DNA of 64,000 nt from Myxacorys almedinensis A (GTDB lineage: Bacteria > Cyanobacteriota > Cyanobacteriia > Leptolyngbyales > Leptolyngbyaceae): positions 1 through 64,000 of the forward strand of contig NZ_WVIE01000001.1 in the NCBI RefSeq assembly GCF_010091945.1. The letters are read 5' to 3'. The position numbers and the translations under genes are program-made. The stretch's first letter is position 1, and each line of letters starts with the position of its first letter. This document shows positions 26,801-35,350 of this stretch, one piece after another. The notes below the pieces were generated by a model, which saw only the letters and a list, made by a program, of their open reading frames with translations, made no database searches and was not told the DNA's origin.

Positions 26801-26875
26801 GATGCGATCGCACTCCACATTTTCCATCGATCGGCGTGATCGGTTGGAATGGGTTGAGCGATCGCATCTTTTTTT
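26801..26875 (+). terminator. terminator built from two HIP1-containing arms
   Basis: GATGCGATCGC (26801-26811) and GCGATCGCATC (26858-26868) are perfectly complementary over 11 bp and are followed immediately by seven Ts. The 46-nt loop holds a smaller CGATCGGCGTGATCGG self-pairing. It ends the PEP-CTERM transcript. Confidence 0.75.
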
Positions 26876-26948
26876 GAAACTTGGTGTTTGGATTTGCTCT
26901 AAAGCCCCCTGACCAAAAACCGCAAATCGGGATTGCGCCAGCCCGACC

Positions 26949-27824
26949 TTAGATAAAATCGACCGTTAGGGCAACCTCAGTCTCTAAGCTGGCGTTGGGG
27001 TCTAAATACAGTAAGCGATCGCTCGTATTTAACGCATTTCGAGGGGCGCTCCAGGGTTCTAGGCAGTAAAAATCTTTTCCCTTCACCGTCCAGAAAACTA
27101 ACGATGGAAAAGCACTGCCGTAGGTTAACGTGATGCGAGTATGACGGCTTAAATCAGAAACACTTGCCACTTGGCGAGAGAGGTGCGGAAAGATCCAATC
27201 GATTTCGGCATCGTTAAAATCAAACGTGTTGAAAAACGACTGGGGCTGCTTTGTAATTTGATCAATGGCTTCATTCGAGGGAATCTCAAAGCGTAGCTGA
27301 CCTTTGTCAGGCGCGAGAAAGTATGGGTGAAACCCAATAGAGAAAGGCATCCGTTCGGAGGAGCGATTGGTATAGCGCTGATGCAGCGTCAGCGTTTGCC
27401 CGTGCAATGCGTAGGTAAACTCCAACAAAAAGTCAAACGGGTAGACTTCACGAGTTTGGGCATTGCTCGACAGCCCAATCGTCAAACTCACGCGATCGTC
27501 AGTCTGCTGATCTAGCACTTCCCAGGGCAACTCCCGCGCAAAGCCATGCTGTTTTAACGAGTAAGACTGCCCATTGTAGGTGTAGGTGTTATCGGGTAAG
27601 TTGCCGCAAATCGGAAACAAAATTGGAATGCCCCCCCGCACCGACATACTGGGATTGGTAAACCGCTCGGTATCCATGTAGAGCAACTCCCGCCCCTGAA
27701 CCTGCCAACTGGCAATAATGCCCCCTCGCTCTGGGACAACTTCTAACCGAGACGGGGTTTCTCGGTTGTTTAGAACATAAATGTCGTATAGCTGTCGGCG
27801 GCGATCGATGGAAAACACAGGCAT
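26949..27824 (-). CDS. aldose 1-epimerase family protein
   Basis: A 291-residue galactose-mutarotase-like protein. Features are SRLEVVPERGGIIASWQVQG, the early RGGIPILFPICGNLPDNTYT, KQHGFARELPWEVL, and the catalytic histidine strand PFSIGFHPYFLAPDKGQL. The C-terminal glutamate of the family is in CLEPWSAPRNALN. The family interconverts alpha and beta anomers of hexoses or hexose-6-phosphates. It starts 9 nt after the CapA stop on the same strand, so it is the second gene of that operon. The substrate is unspecified. Confidence 0.88.
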   Translation of the reverse strand: MPVFSIDRRRQLYDIYVLNNRETPSRLEVVPERGGIIASWQVQGRELLYMDTERFTNPSMSVRGGIPILFPICGNLPDNTYTYNGQSYSLKQHGFARELPWEVLDQQTDDRVSLTIGLSSNAQTREVYPFDFLLEFTYALHGQTLTLHQRYTNRSSERMPFSIGFHPYFLAPDKGQLRFEIPSNEAIDQITKQPQSFFNTFDFNDAEIDWIFPHLSRQVASVSDLSRHTRITLTYGSAFPSLVFWTVKGKDFYCLEPWSAPRNALNTSDRLLYLDPNASLETEVALTVDFI

Positions 27825-27833
27825 TCTGAGTAA

Positions 27834-30179
27834 TTAGGGATTTTGAGCAATTTCAACATCAGACGGAACCTCAGCATAGCGGCGCTTTCCTGGCTCTAAG
27901 CTACGAGGGGAGCGAGTGGGGGGCGGCGTCAGGGTTGGCGCAGAGCCTGACTCCACCGCATCAGCACCTCCGGGCAAATCAGAAGCAGGCTCACCATAGG
28001 TCGGCTCTGGCTGCTGCGGAACCATGGGCGCGGGAGAATGGGAATCTGCCCCAGCATCCGGATTGGAAATAAAGGGATTGTCTACCGAGGGTTCGGGAGT
28101 CGCGCTAGGCAATGGGGAAGTTGGGATAGCATCAGCAGGGGCAGAAAACTCAGATGGGCTATCCGTCGGATTGGAGTCTAACGCTTCGGGAGTTGAGGAG
28201 GGTTGAGTTTCGGCAGGGTTGGCACTGGGGAAGGTGTCAAGACTCGATGGAGATGCAGAAGAACCAGACGGAGACGATTGGGCGTCGGGGGAGATGGGCG
28301 TGCCTGATTCACGATCAATAAATGGGGTGGGTGTGGTAGAGTCTATCGGTTGCTCAAGGGTTGGCTGGTCAAAAGTCGGCTCAGGCTGTTCTTCAGTCGG
28401 CACATCTTGAGTTTCGGTGGGGCTACTGGGGGCAGCATCGGTAGGAGTTGCATGGGGCGCTGCGGTAGGCAGGCGTGGATCGCTCGGAGGCTCGGCGGGT
28501 TGAGACAAAATCGTGTTAGCGCGCGCATCGAGAACCATGGGCGATCGCAGGGGCTGAGCAAACATGTCAGAGACATTCTCAACCTGATGCAAAATCTCTT
28601 GGGCGCGATCGCCACTTACCACTCTGGGTTGGAGTCCTTTCACCTCGACGGGCAAAAGCTCAACTTTCATTTGCTGATCTTTAACGCCAACCTTGAGAAC
28701 GGCGGTGTCATAGTCTGTTGAGGCATTTTCGCCAAAAATAAAGTTGCCGAGTGAGTAGACGATCGGGCGTCCTTTGTAAATTTCTGCGCCCTGGAGCAGG
28801 TGAGAATGGTGCCCCACGACGACATCTGCGCCTTGATCGATCGTGGTATGGGCTAACTCAATCTGCCAGTCTGCTGGATATTTTGCCAAATTTTTGCCCC
28901 AGTGATAATTGACAATGATCCAGTCTACTTGGGGACGAATCGCTTGAATGTCTGCTGCAACGCGATAAGCTTTGCCAAGCTCGGAACCATCATGTTGAGG
29001 GGCATCTTCTACGCTTGCTTTAGCCTCATCTGCCTGCAAGTCTGCCTCAGAGTAGCCCAGATACGCGATGCGCTGCCCCTTCACATCCACAATTTTCAGG
29101 CGATTGCCCGCGTTAGCAGTCGTTCCTGGGACTTGTCCTGCACTGACCTGCCCTGCACCCACATAATGAATGCCTGCTTTATCTAGCGTGGTCAGCGTTT
29201 CCTCTAACCCTGCGGCAGAAGGATCTGCGGTAGGGTCTGCGGTGCGGCGATCGCTCACATTGACAATATCAACGCCGCCACTATTCAAAACCTCTACCGT
29301 GGCTGGGTCGGCTCCATCAGGCTCGGCTGACGTAGTAAACGGCGCGCCTAAATTTACCATAGCGACGTCCGCTTGGCGGTACTCATCCATCGCTGAAAAC
29401 GCCCACTGATGATCGTCTTTCACCAAGTCAGCATAGCCCTTTGTGAGCGCAACATCGCCACCAAACAGGAGCGTAACGTTCTCTTCTGGAGACGCTGGGT
29501 TGCCGTCTAGCTGAGTGATGGGCACTGACTCGCTCTCAGCTTGAACGCCCTGCCTTGCTGCGATCGTGACGGTATCGGGGCGAGAAGCAGTGATCGAGGC
29601 AGAAGCGGTTGTCTGGTCTGTGGGAGCGTCAGCGTAACCGAGCCAACATCCGACAATAAAAGCGGCGGCAGTGGTGCCCGTAAGCAGGAGCGATCGCAGC
29701 GCTCGAAACTGCACGTTCTGGAGCGTGATTTTCTGAATGCGAGTCCGCAGGGCAGTGAAATCTCCGGAGTGAAAATCTTGAGTCTGAGAAAGGCGTTCGG
29801 TTGGCTGTTGCCTAGCGAGTTTGGCGCGTCTAGCAGGCGACACGACCCGCACCGGTTGACGCCACAAAACGCTGGGCTTGTGGATCGGTCGAGCGGCAAT
29901 CTGCACCCCCTCAATCACATCTGAATTGAGTTGCCACAGGTGGCGACAGACAAATCGCACCAAGCTTTTGCGAAATGCTGGAGATTTGGCATCAAGGTGA
30001 GGCAGAGGACGAAACTCAACGACCACTTGCAGGTGTCCTGCTTGCTTAGCCGCCCCAACTTGGGCGCGCAGGTTGTGAGGCATCAGAAACACATTGAGCC
30101 AATACGCGATCGCTCGGAAGTTGCCTGACCTCGCCAACTCTACAACAGAGGACTGATCCTGATGGACGGCGTAACTCAT
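27834..30179 (-). CDS. CapA-family (PGA_cap) metallophosphatase-fold protein with long disordered tail
   Basis: The product has 781 residues. It begins with a folded N-terminal region of about 110 residues (VVELARSGNFRAIAYWLNVF) and a basic linker. One transmembrane helix follows at about 167-190 (LLLTGTTAAAFIVGCWLGYA), then the CapA domain: VTLLFGGDVALTKGYADLVK, VDWIIVNYHWGKNL, GHHSHLLQGAEIYKGRPIVY and SLGNFIFGE. A tail of about 240 residues rich in Pro, Ser, Thr and Glu follows. CapA-like proteins are linked to poly-gamma-glutamate capsule in Bacillus, but here only the fold and metal motifs are known. ATG 30179 follows AAGG; a TTG seven codons upstream is the alternative start. Confidence 0.85.
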   Translation of the reverse strand: MSYAVHQDQSSVVELARSGNFRAIAYWLNVFLMPHNLRAQVGAAKQAGHLQVVVEFRPLPHLDAKSPAFRKSLVRFVCRHLWQLNSDVIEGVQIAARPIHKPSVLWRQPVRVVSPARRAKLARQQPTERLSQTQDFHSGDFTALRTRIQKITLQNVQFRALRSLLLTGTTAAAFIVGCWLGYADAPTDQTTASASITASRPDTVTIAARQGVQAESESVPITQLDGNPASPEENVTLLFGGDVALTKGYADLVKDDHQWAFSAMDEYRQADVAMVNLGAPFTTSAEPDGADPATVEVLNSGGVDIVNVSDRRTADPTADPSAAGLEETLTTLDKAGIHYVGAGQVSAGQVPGTTANAGNRLKIVDVKGQRIAYLGYSEADLQADEAKASVEDAPQHDGSELGKAYRVAADIQAIRPQVDWIIVNYHWGKNLAKYPADWQIELAHTTIDQGADVVVGHHSHLLQGAEIYKGRPIVYSLGNFIFGENASTDYDTAVLKVGVKDQQMKVELLPVEVKGLQPRVVSGDRAQEILHQVENVSDMFAQPLRSPMVLDARANTILSQPAEPPSDPRLPTAAPHATPTDAAPSSPTETQDVPTEEQPEPTFDQPTLEQPIDSTTPTPFIDRESGTPISPDAQSSPSGSSASPSSLDTFPSANPAETQPSSTPEALDSNPTDSPSEFSAPADAIPTSPLPSATPEPSVDNPFISNPDAGADSHSPAPMVPQQPEPTYGEPASDLPGGADAVESGSAPTLTPPPTRSPRSLEPGKRRYAEVPSDVEIAQNP

Positions 30180-30365
30180 ACCTTGAAACTCCACACACAA
30201 CCCATTTCACTAAAGCTACAGAATATTAATACTCTAAATTCACTGGTTTGGATAAGATTTTAGAAATTTGAGAGGAGGTTTGTCATCAAGAAGACATATT
30301 AAGGACATTGGTTTGAAGGATGCAAACGATACCTTAGGGGTAGACGTTGAGCACTTAACCGTAAT

Positions 30366-30518
30366 ATGAACCAAACCCATGTCATGAGGGCGATCCTGCT
30401 TTTAGTTGGATTGTATGGACTGTACCTCATAAAGTCGGCGGTTGGAATTAATTTATCTGACAAATATACGGCGTGGAATTTTCTAAAATATCCCGTTCAG
30501 TCATTTATCTACAAATAA
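30366..30518 (+). CDS. possible small membrane protein, 50 aa
   Basis: A 50-codon frame in the spacer between divergent genes: MNQTHVMRAILLLVGLYGLY, a short loop, and a tail ending FLKYPVQSFIYK. One hydrophobic helix at residues 8-25 is followed by a soluble end. No clear ribosome site is visible upstream. It is co-directional with the pentapeptide gene, 97 nt before it. The composition is protein-like, but the gene is unproven. Confidence 0.35.
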   Translation: MNQTHVMRAILLLVGLYGLYLIKSAVGINLSDKYTAWNFLKYPVQSFIYK

Positions 30519-30615
30519 CTAATATTTTACAGCTAGCAAAGCCGATGCGGAGGCAAACGAGCGGGTACGATAGAGCATAGCCCATTGAACCCCTTCTGCC
30601 TGACTCTAACTGCCT

Positions 30616-31917
30616 ATGTCTGTTGACCCCAATGCTTCTAATGCGGCTCAGAATGCGGCTCAAAATGGCAACCGCCCCGCTGAGGCAGAAGACTATCCGG
30701 TGGTGGCGTCTCCTCCATCCCTCCAGGCGCAGCGCAGCGCCCGTCGCCCAACTCCGACTAGCGCAACTCCGAGCGAATCGGTGGTTGGTCAGGTTACCCA
30801 CCTCTCTGCCGCCCCTTCCCAAGCAGCCGTGTCGCTGATTATTTTGATCGCGACCGGAATCATTATTTTGGGGCTGGCGATCAATCAATTTTGGCTGATT
30901 TTAGCGGGTTCTATCGTGGCGATCGTGCTCTCGGTTCGCTTGCTGGTTCCCACGTTAAAGCCATTTTTTCTGGATTTTATGTCCGAACAAGATCGCTCTG
31001 TGCTGATCGGAGCGATCGGAGCCATAGCGGCGGTGGCTGGGGGGTTGAAACTGCTGCGGGTGGATCGAGGGCTTGCCCAGCTATACACCCAACTCAATTG
31101 GGATGCGATCGGGGCATTGGGCGAAGTGTTTGGGGCACTCGGACAGATTTTGATCGCGGTTCTCGCGGTTTACGTGGCGTGGCGGCAGTATGTCATCTCG
31201 AAAGATCTGACCATTCAGCAAAATTTGATTACCCAACAGCAGACGATCGATACCTACTTTCAGGGCGTATCGGATCTGGTGTTGGATGAAGACGGCTTGC
31301 TCGAAGACTGGCCCCAAGAACGCGCGATCGCAGAAGGACGAACGGCAGCCATTCTCAGCAGCGTAGATGGTGCCGGTAAAGCAAAGATTATTCGGTTTTT
31401 GTCGAGTGCCAAGTTACTCACGCCGCTCAGACGAGATCAGCGCTTGGGACGGGCAATGCTAGACGGGTTTGGGGGCTATGCTGAAGATCGCAGCCATGGC
31501 GTGCGCGTGATTGATTTGGGCGTCATGTTGGCAGGGGCAGATCTCTCCGGAACGGATCTGCGCTGGACAGATTTGAGCGATGCCAACCTCATTCGGGCAA
31601 CCCTGCGCCAATGCGACTTAGTAAAAACCAACTTTGCCCGCACCATCTTAGTTAATGCCACTCTTCAAGGATCAGACCTGACCGGAACGCGCTTCTTTTA
31701 CGGCAATAAAGAAATGGCATCTCCGCGCAGCCGCACCGAACGCCCAAATTACAAGACTGGCGTGCACACCGGAGCCGTAATTGAAGGGGTAGATTTTACG
31801 GAAGTCCAAGAGTTATCAGAAAACCAACGGTACTACTGCTGTGCGTGGTGTGGGTCTAGAAGCCGGGCGACGATTCCTGGAGGATGTGATGGGATTCCCA
31901 ATAAATTAGGGCGTTAG
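30616..31917 (+). CDS. pentapeptide-repeat membrane protein
   Basis: A 433-residue protein with an N-terminal tail rich in Ala, Pro and Ser. Two adjacent transmembrane helices (SLIILIATGIIILGLAINQF, WLILAGSIVAIVLSVRLLVP) and a third hydrophobic pair around 137-190 follow. Next comes a coiled region (QQNLITQQQTIDTYFQGVSD) and a C-terminal right-handed beta-helix of pentapeptide repeats (LAGADLSGTDLRWTDLSDAN, LIRATLRQCDLVKTNFARTI). The end holds a CCAWCG cysteine cluster. Such membrane-tethered pentapeptide proteins are common in cyanobacteria and of unknown function. It is convergent with bvdR, with 14 nt between the stops. Confidence 0.8.
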   Translation: MSVDPNASNAAQNAAQNGNRPAEAEDYPVVASPPSLQAQRSARRPTPTSATPSESVVGQVTHLSAAPSQAAVSLIILIATGIIILGLAINQFWLILAGSIVAIVLSVRLLVPTLKPFFLDFMSEQDRSVLIGAIGAIAAVAGGLKLLRVDRGLAQLYTQLNWDAIGALGEVFGALGQILIAVLAVYVAWRQYVISKDLTIQQNLITQQQTIDTYFQGVSDLVLDEDGLLEDWPQERAIAEGRTAAILSSVDGAGKAKIIRFLSSAKLLTPLRRDQRLGRAMLDGFGGYAEDRSHGVRVIDLGVMLAGADLSGTDLRWTDLSDANLIRATLRQCDLVKTNFARTILVNATLQGSDLTGTRFFYGNKEMASPRSRTERPNYKTGVHTGAVIEGVDFTEVQELSENQRYYCCAWCGSRSRATIPGGCDGIPNKLGR

Positions 31918-31931
31918 GAAGAACGGGGCGG

Positions 31932-32909
31932 TTAGGGATCAACGGGTTCTGCTCGCCCGGTTGAGGTCGATCGTTGGGCAGCATTGGCAACCTTGAGGGT
32001 ATATACGCTTTGGGCAGGCGTTACATACAACGGCGCACCAGTGACTAAGTGATCGATCACCGCTGCCGTATCTTGGGCAAACAAGCCCCGCCGACTGCCA
32101 ACCGCGATCGCACAGTCTCCTTCGGCATTCACCAACCGCCCCGCATCCCCATCAAACACCAACGACCCGCGATCGCCCTGCACTTCAAGTTTGCGTTCGG
32201 CTGTCCACACCGTTTCGCCCTTGGCATACACCACATCCGCCAATAGTCCGCTTTTAAATTGCAGTTGCGCTTTACTCATACAGCCGGTATAAAACGACTC
32301 AGACTCGTGCCAATAGCGATGTTGACAGCTAACCGTTTCTACCGCTCCGAAACCATGAATCAGGCGATGCAGCCGCGAGAGCGCTCCTGCTAGGGGAAAC
32401 CCAAATAGCTGGGTGTGATACGTCCATTTGCGCGGGGCAGGATGTTGAGGAGTAACGGTGCTATAGCGGGCATAAAACGGCGTTCCCACCTGGGGCAGGG
32501 CTTGAATGAATGCCTGGTGAACGCCGCCAAGCAATTCAATATGCTCGACATGCAGCAAGCGATTTTGCTGTCTGGCAAGGGCAAGGAGGGCTTCTCCTTC
32601 GGGGGCATGGAGCGAGAGCGGATATTCGACCACTACGTGTTTGTGTGCGTCTAAAGCGGCACGGGCGATCGCACCATGGTGAGCATTGAGGGTCGAAATC
32701 ACCACGAGATCAACGCGATCGCAGCCGACCAAATCTTGCCACGCTGGGAAGACTTGCGTTTGGTGAGTGTTGCCAAAGTCGCTGGTTTTCTCTGGCGTAT
32801 GTCCGGCAACACCAATTAGCTCGGTGCGATCGTCAGCATTGAATGTTTCTGCCCGAAGCTTGGCAGCAAAGCCTGTTCCCACAATGCCTACTCGGATTGG
32901 TTGTGACAT
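31932..32909 (-). CDS. bvdR: biliverdin reductase (Gfo/Idh/MocA family), BvdR-like
   Basis: A 325-residue NAD(P)-binding oxidoreductase. The Rossmann fold opens with RVGIVGTGFAAKLRAETFNA. LNAHHGAIARAALDAHKHVV precedes VEYPLSLHA, and the signature LLHVEHIELLGGVHQAF and WTYHTQLFGFPLAGALSRLH match, as I remember it, the Synechocystis BvdR, as does the VGSRRGLFAQDTAAV segment. BvdR reduces biliverdin to bilirubin with NADPH; it has been linked to phycobilisome state and redox control. A generic Gfo/Idh/MocA dehydrogenase is the alternative, but the specific motif matches favour BvdR. The start is ATG 32909; no operon partner. Confidence 0.83.
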   Translation of the reverse strand: MSQPIRVGIVGTGFAAKLRAETFNADDRTELIGVAGHTPEKTSDFGNTHQTQVFPAWQDLVGCDRVDLVVISTLNAHHGAIARAALDAHKHVVVEYPLSLHAPEGEALLALARQQNRLLHVEHIELLGGVHQAFIQALPQVGTPFYARYSTVTPQHPAPRKWTYHTQLFGFPLAGALSRLHRLIHGFGAVETVSCQHRYWHESESFYTGCMSKAQLQFKSGLLADVVYAKGETVWTAERKLEVQGDRGSLVFDGDAGRLVNAEGDCAIAVGSRRGLFAQDTAAVIDHLVTGAPLYVTPAQSVYTLKVANAAQRSTSTGRAEPVDP

Positions 32910-33332
32910 TTCTTTCTAGCTTAAAGTTCCTGCATCCATCTCCTGCACCAGTCTACAGGGCACAATTGGCTTCGCCAAGCTCGGTGCGATCGCGCCATAA
33001 GAACCTTACCCTTTAACCTGGCGATGATTCTTGCTCTCATGACAGATTGAACATTTAGCGACAAATTAAACGGGGCGAACCCCACAATAGCCGTTATCTT
33101 GCCTAAAATAACGTCAACTCTAAGTTGGCTTGATGACCAGATTACCCGTTCACCCATGACAGAACTTACGCTGTTAAAGACCTTGACCCTAGAGAATCCA
33201 TCCCCAGATTCTCGACTGCTTCTTAAATCCAGAGTCAGACCTCTGAAGGGAGGAACGAGTCATCTAGGATTGCTATAGAGCGTTCAGTTCACCTTATCGT
33301 TTCAGTTCTATCGTTAAAGAGCAGCGATCATC
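32910..33332. other. 423 bp divergent spacer, promoters
   Basis: This spacer between the divergent bvdR and the membrane-protein gene holds one HIP1-like site near 32990 and both promoters by necessity. A 40-codon frame (33156-33278) is present but has no ribosome site and an implausible sequence. No terminator or repeat is seen. Confidence 0.35.
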
Positions 33333-34283
33333 ATGTTGAATTCAAGCCCGATGAGCGTTGGCAACGTCGTTAGCGCCGGATTTCGCCTCTACAGGTCTCG
33401 GCTCAAGGCTTACCTGGGCATCTCGACTAGAGCCACGCTTTGGGCAATGCTGCCGTGGGCGCTGCTGATCCCCTTGCTTGTGGTTGCCTTTGTGCCGTTT
33501 GCCCTCAGCCAAGGGGAAAACCCCACATCGCTAATTTTATTGCTGCTGATCTTTCCATGGGTTGCCCTAGCGATTTACTGCGGAGCGCGATCGAGCTTAA
33601 ATTCTGCCCTGATCGCTCGCCTTGCCTACGGCGAACTGAGCGGACAGCCCGAAGATAGCAGAACGGCATTCCGGCAGATCAGACCCCGCATGTGGAATTT
33701 GCTGCTGGTTCACATTGCGGTGGGTATGGTGATGTTTGGCATCAACTTCGGATTGTCGATCGCACAGCAATTTTTGATTATCTTGCCCGCGATCGCGTTT
33801 AGAGATGCCCCAGCGATCGCAGGTATTTTTGCAGTCGTGGCATATCTTGGCACTCTGGTGGTGTACTTCTGGTTTTGGGCGCACTTCTACATTCCAGAAG
33901 TTGCGATCGCCATGGAAGGAGACACAAACGCCTTTGACATGGTTGGGCGAAGTTGGAACATCTCCAAAGGGTCAGCCAATCGAATTTTGCTGATCCTCTC
34001 AGTTGCCGCGCTGATTACCTTTCCGTTATACGGCTTGGTCGCTATTCCTGTCTTACCGGCGCTGGTTGGCACTGCCAGCTTGATTCAGGTGGGGGATGTT
34101 TCGGCAATCGGATGGTTTTTAATAGCGATCGGGGTTGGAATTTTGCTGTTGTTACTGGTTAATCTATTTACCCTGCCGTTTTGGCAAACCCTGAAAGCCG
34201 TTGTTTACTACGATCTGCGTACCCGTCGAGAAGGCGTTGATCTAAAATTTCGGAACTCTATTACTGATGAACCCCGCGACTAG
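33333..34283 (+). CDS. multi-pass membrane protein, DUF975/glycerophosphodiester-like membrane domain
   Basis: A 316-residue protein with six hydrophobic segments. The first part (MSVGNVVSAGFRLYRSRLKA, a YLGI turn, LPWALLIPLLVVAFVPFALS) and the conserved late piece (MEGDTNAFDMVGRSWNISKG, RILLILSVAALITFPLYGLV) resemble the DUF975-type membrane domain. Such genes often travel with RDD-family genes, and one follows here. Transport or envelope integrity roles are guesses. The stop codon TAG (34281-34283) is simultaneously the first three bases of inverted-repeat copy C, so the C-terminus may have been set by that insertion. Confidence 0.6.
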   Translation: MLNSSPMSVGNVVSAGFRLYRSRLKAYLGISTRATLWAMLPWALLIPLLVVAFVPFALSQGENPTSLILLLLIFPWVALAIYCGARSSLNSALIARLAYGELSGQPEDSRTAFRQIRPRMWNLLLVHIAVGMVMFGINFGLSIAQQFLIILPAIAFRDAPAIAGIFAVVAYLGTLVVYFWFWAHFYIPEVAIAMEGDTNAFDMVGRSWNISKGSANRILLILSVAALITFPLYGLVAIPVLPALVGTASLIQVGDVSAIGWFLIAIGVGILLLLLVNLFTLPFWQTLKAVVYYDLRTRREGVDLKFRNSITDEPRD

Positions 34284-34408
34284 TGGTCTGTCAAGATTGA
34301 AATGAGGGGCTGGGAATCGATGAGTGGATGAGTGGATGAGTGGATGGGTCATCTCCCTCTCACCCCTCTACCCTCTCACCCCTCCACTCAAAGTTGACAA
34401 TCTACTAG
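34281..34408. repeat. inverted-repeat element, copy C
   Basis: A 128 bp near-copy of the element at 14783-14919. The first 25 bases (starting TAGTGGTCTGTCAAGATTGA) and the last 16 (GTTGACAATCTACTAG) are identical, with small differences and a shorter interior. It lies between the membrane-protein gene and the RDD gene, and its first three bases act as the stop codon of the former. Confidence 0.75.
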
Positions 34409-34439
34409 ACAGGGTACTACTCCGCAGGAACCGCTCTCT

Positions 34440-35222
34440 ATGCGATTATTTAACTCCGTCAAAGTCCGCACTCCCGAAAGCGTTGATCTCGAATTTACTC
34501 TCGCAGGCATTGGCAACCGTGCGATCGCACTGCTGATCGATTACCTGCTCTGGGGGGCGCTGCTGGTTACGGTGATTGTGCTTTGGGGTCTGTTTGCCTA
34601 CAATTTGCCGCTTTATTTTCGGGGGTTAGCCAACAGCGAGGCGCTAGAAACGTGGCTAGCTGCCGTGGCTTGGCTGGTCTATTCTGCGGCGTATGCCAGC
34701 TATTTTGTTGGCTTTGAAACGCTCTGGCAAGGGCAGACTCCGGGAAAACGCTACACCAAAATTCGAGTGATTTGCGAGAATGGGCAACCTGTAGGTCTCG
34801 CGCAAGCCGCCCTGCGATCGCTGCTCCGTCCTGTCGATGACTTTCTTTCCATTGGGCTACTGCTGATTTTGTTTACCAAGCGAGAAAAACGGTTGGGAGA
34901 TTGGGTCGCCGGGACGTTGGTAATTCAAGAAGAGCCAGCGATCGTATCTGCTAATGTTGCCCTTTCGGCAGACGCGCAGCCGTTAGCCGATCAGCTAGGG
35001 GCAACAGCAAACATAAGCGCACTCCTACCTGACGATTTTGCAGTGATTCGCTCCTATCTTCAGCGCCGTACGTTGATGGAGCCAAAAGCAAAAGCCGAAC
35101 TAGGGCTGCAATTAGCCCGACAAGCAAGAACCCTGATTGGGCTGCATGAACTGCCATTTGACATGACGCCTGACCTATTCTTAGAAGCAATGTATCTAGC
35201 ATATCAACAGCAATCAAGCTAG
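34440..35222 (+). CDS. RDD-family membrane protein
   Basis: A 260-residue protein of the RDD family. The Arg/Asp-bearing first helix region GIGNRAIALLIDYLLWGALL is followed by two more helices, the cytosolic FETLWQGQTPGKRYTKIRVI turn and the late RSLLRPVDDFLSIGLLLILF with KREKRLGDWVAGTLVIQE. A soluble C-terminal region of about 90 residues ends in a helical PKAKAELGLQLARQARTLIG segment. RDD proteins are implicated in ion or solute exchange in some bacteria, but no cyanobacterial function is known. It starts 31 nt after repeat copy C and may have been co-transcribed with the preceding membrane gene before the insertion. Confidence 0.85.
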   Translation: MRLFNSVKVRTPESVDLEFTLAGIGNRAIALLIDYLLWGALLVTVIVLWGLFAYNLPLYFRGLANSEALETWLAAVAWLVYSAAYASYFVGFETLWQGQTPGKRYTKIRVICENGQPVGLAQAALRSLLRPVDDFLSIGLLLILFTKREKRLGDWVAGTLVIQEEPAIVSANVALSADAQPLADQLGATANISALLPDDFAVIRSYLQRRTLMEPKAKAELGLQLARQARTLIGLHELPFDMTPDLFLEAMYLAYQQQSS

Positions 35223-35247
35223 CGATTGCATTACTGTTTACTCATTT

Positions 35248-35275
35248 ATTGACAACATTTTATTGACAACATTTT
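35248..35275 (+). promoter_or_regulatory. tandem 14-bp repeat carrying TTGACA, possible -35 elements
   Basis: ATTGACAACATTTT is repeated exactly, at 35248-35261 and 35262-35275. Each unit carries a perfect TTGACA -35-like hexamer. No ideal -10 at 17 nt is evident (AAGATA at 35286-35291 is the nearest). It lies about 76 bp upstream of the methyltransferase gene. Promoter function is a hypothesis. Confidence 0.4.
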
Positions 35276-35350
35276 CCTATTCATCAAGATAGATGCTTGA
35301 AGGTAAGATTTTAGGCTAAGAGAGAAAGAATATTTTTGTGAGGAGACAGT

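Noticed and set aside
33156..33278. A 40-codon frame upstream of the DUF975-like gene
   Set aside because: No ribosome site and composition unlike protein; more likely part of the divergent promoter region.
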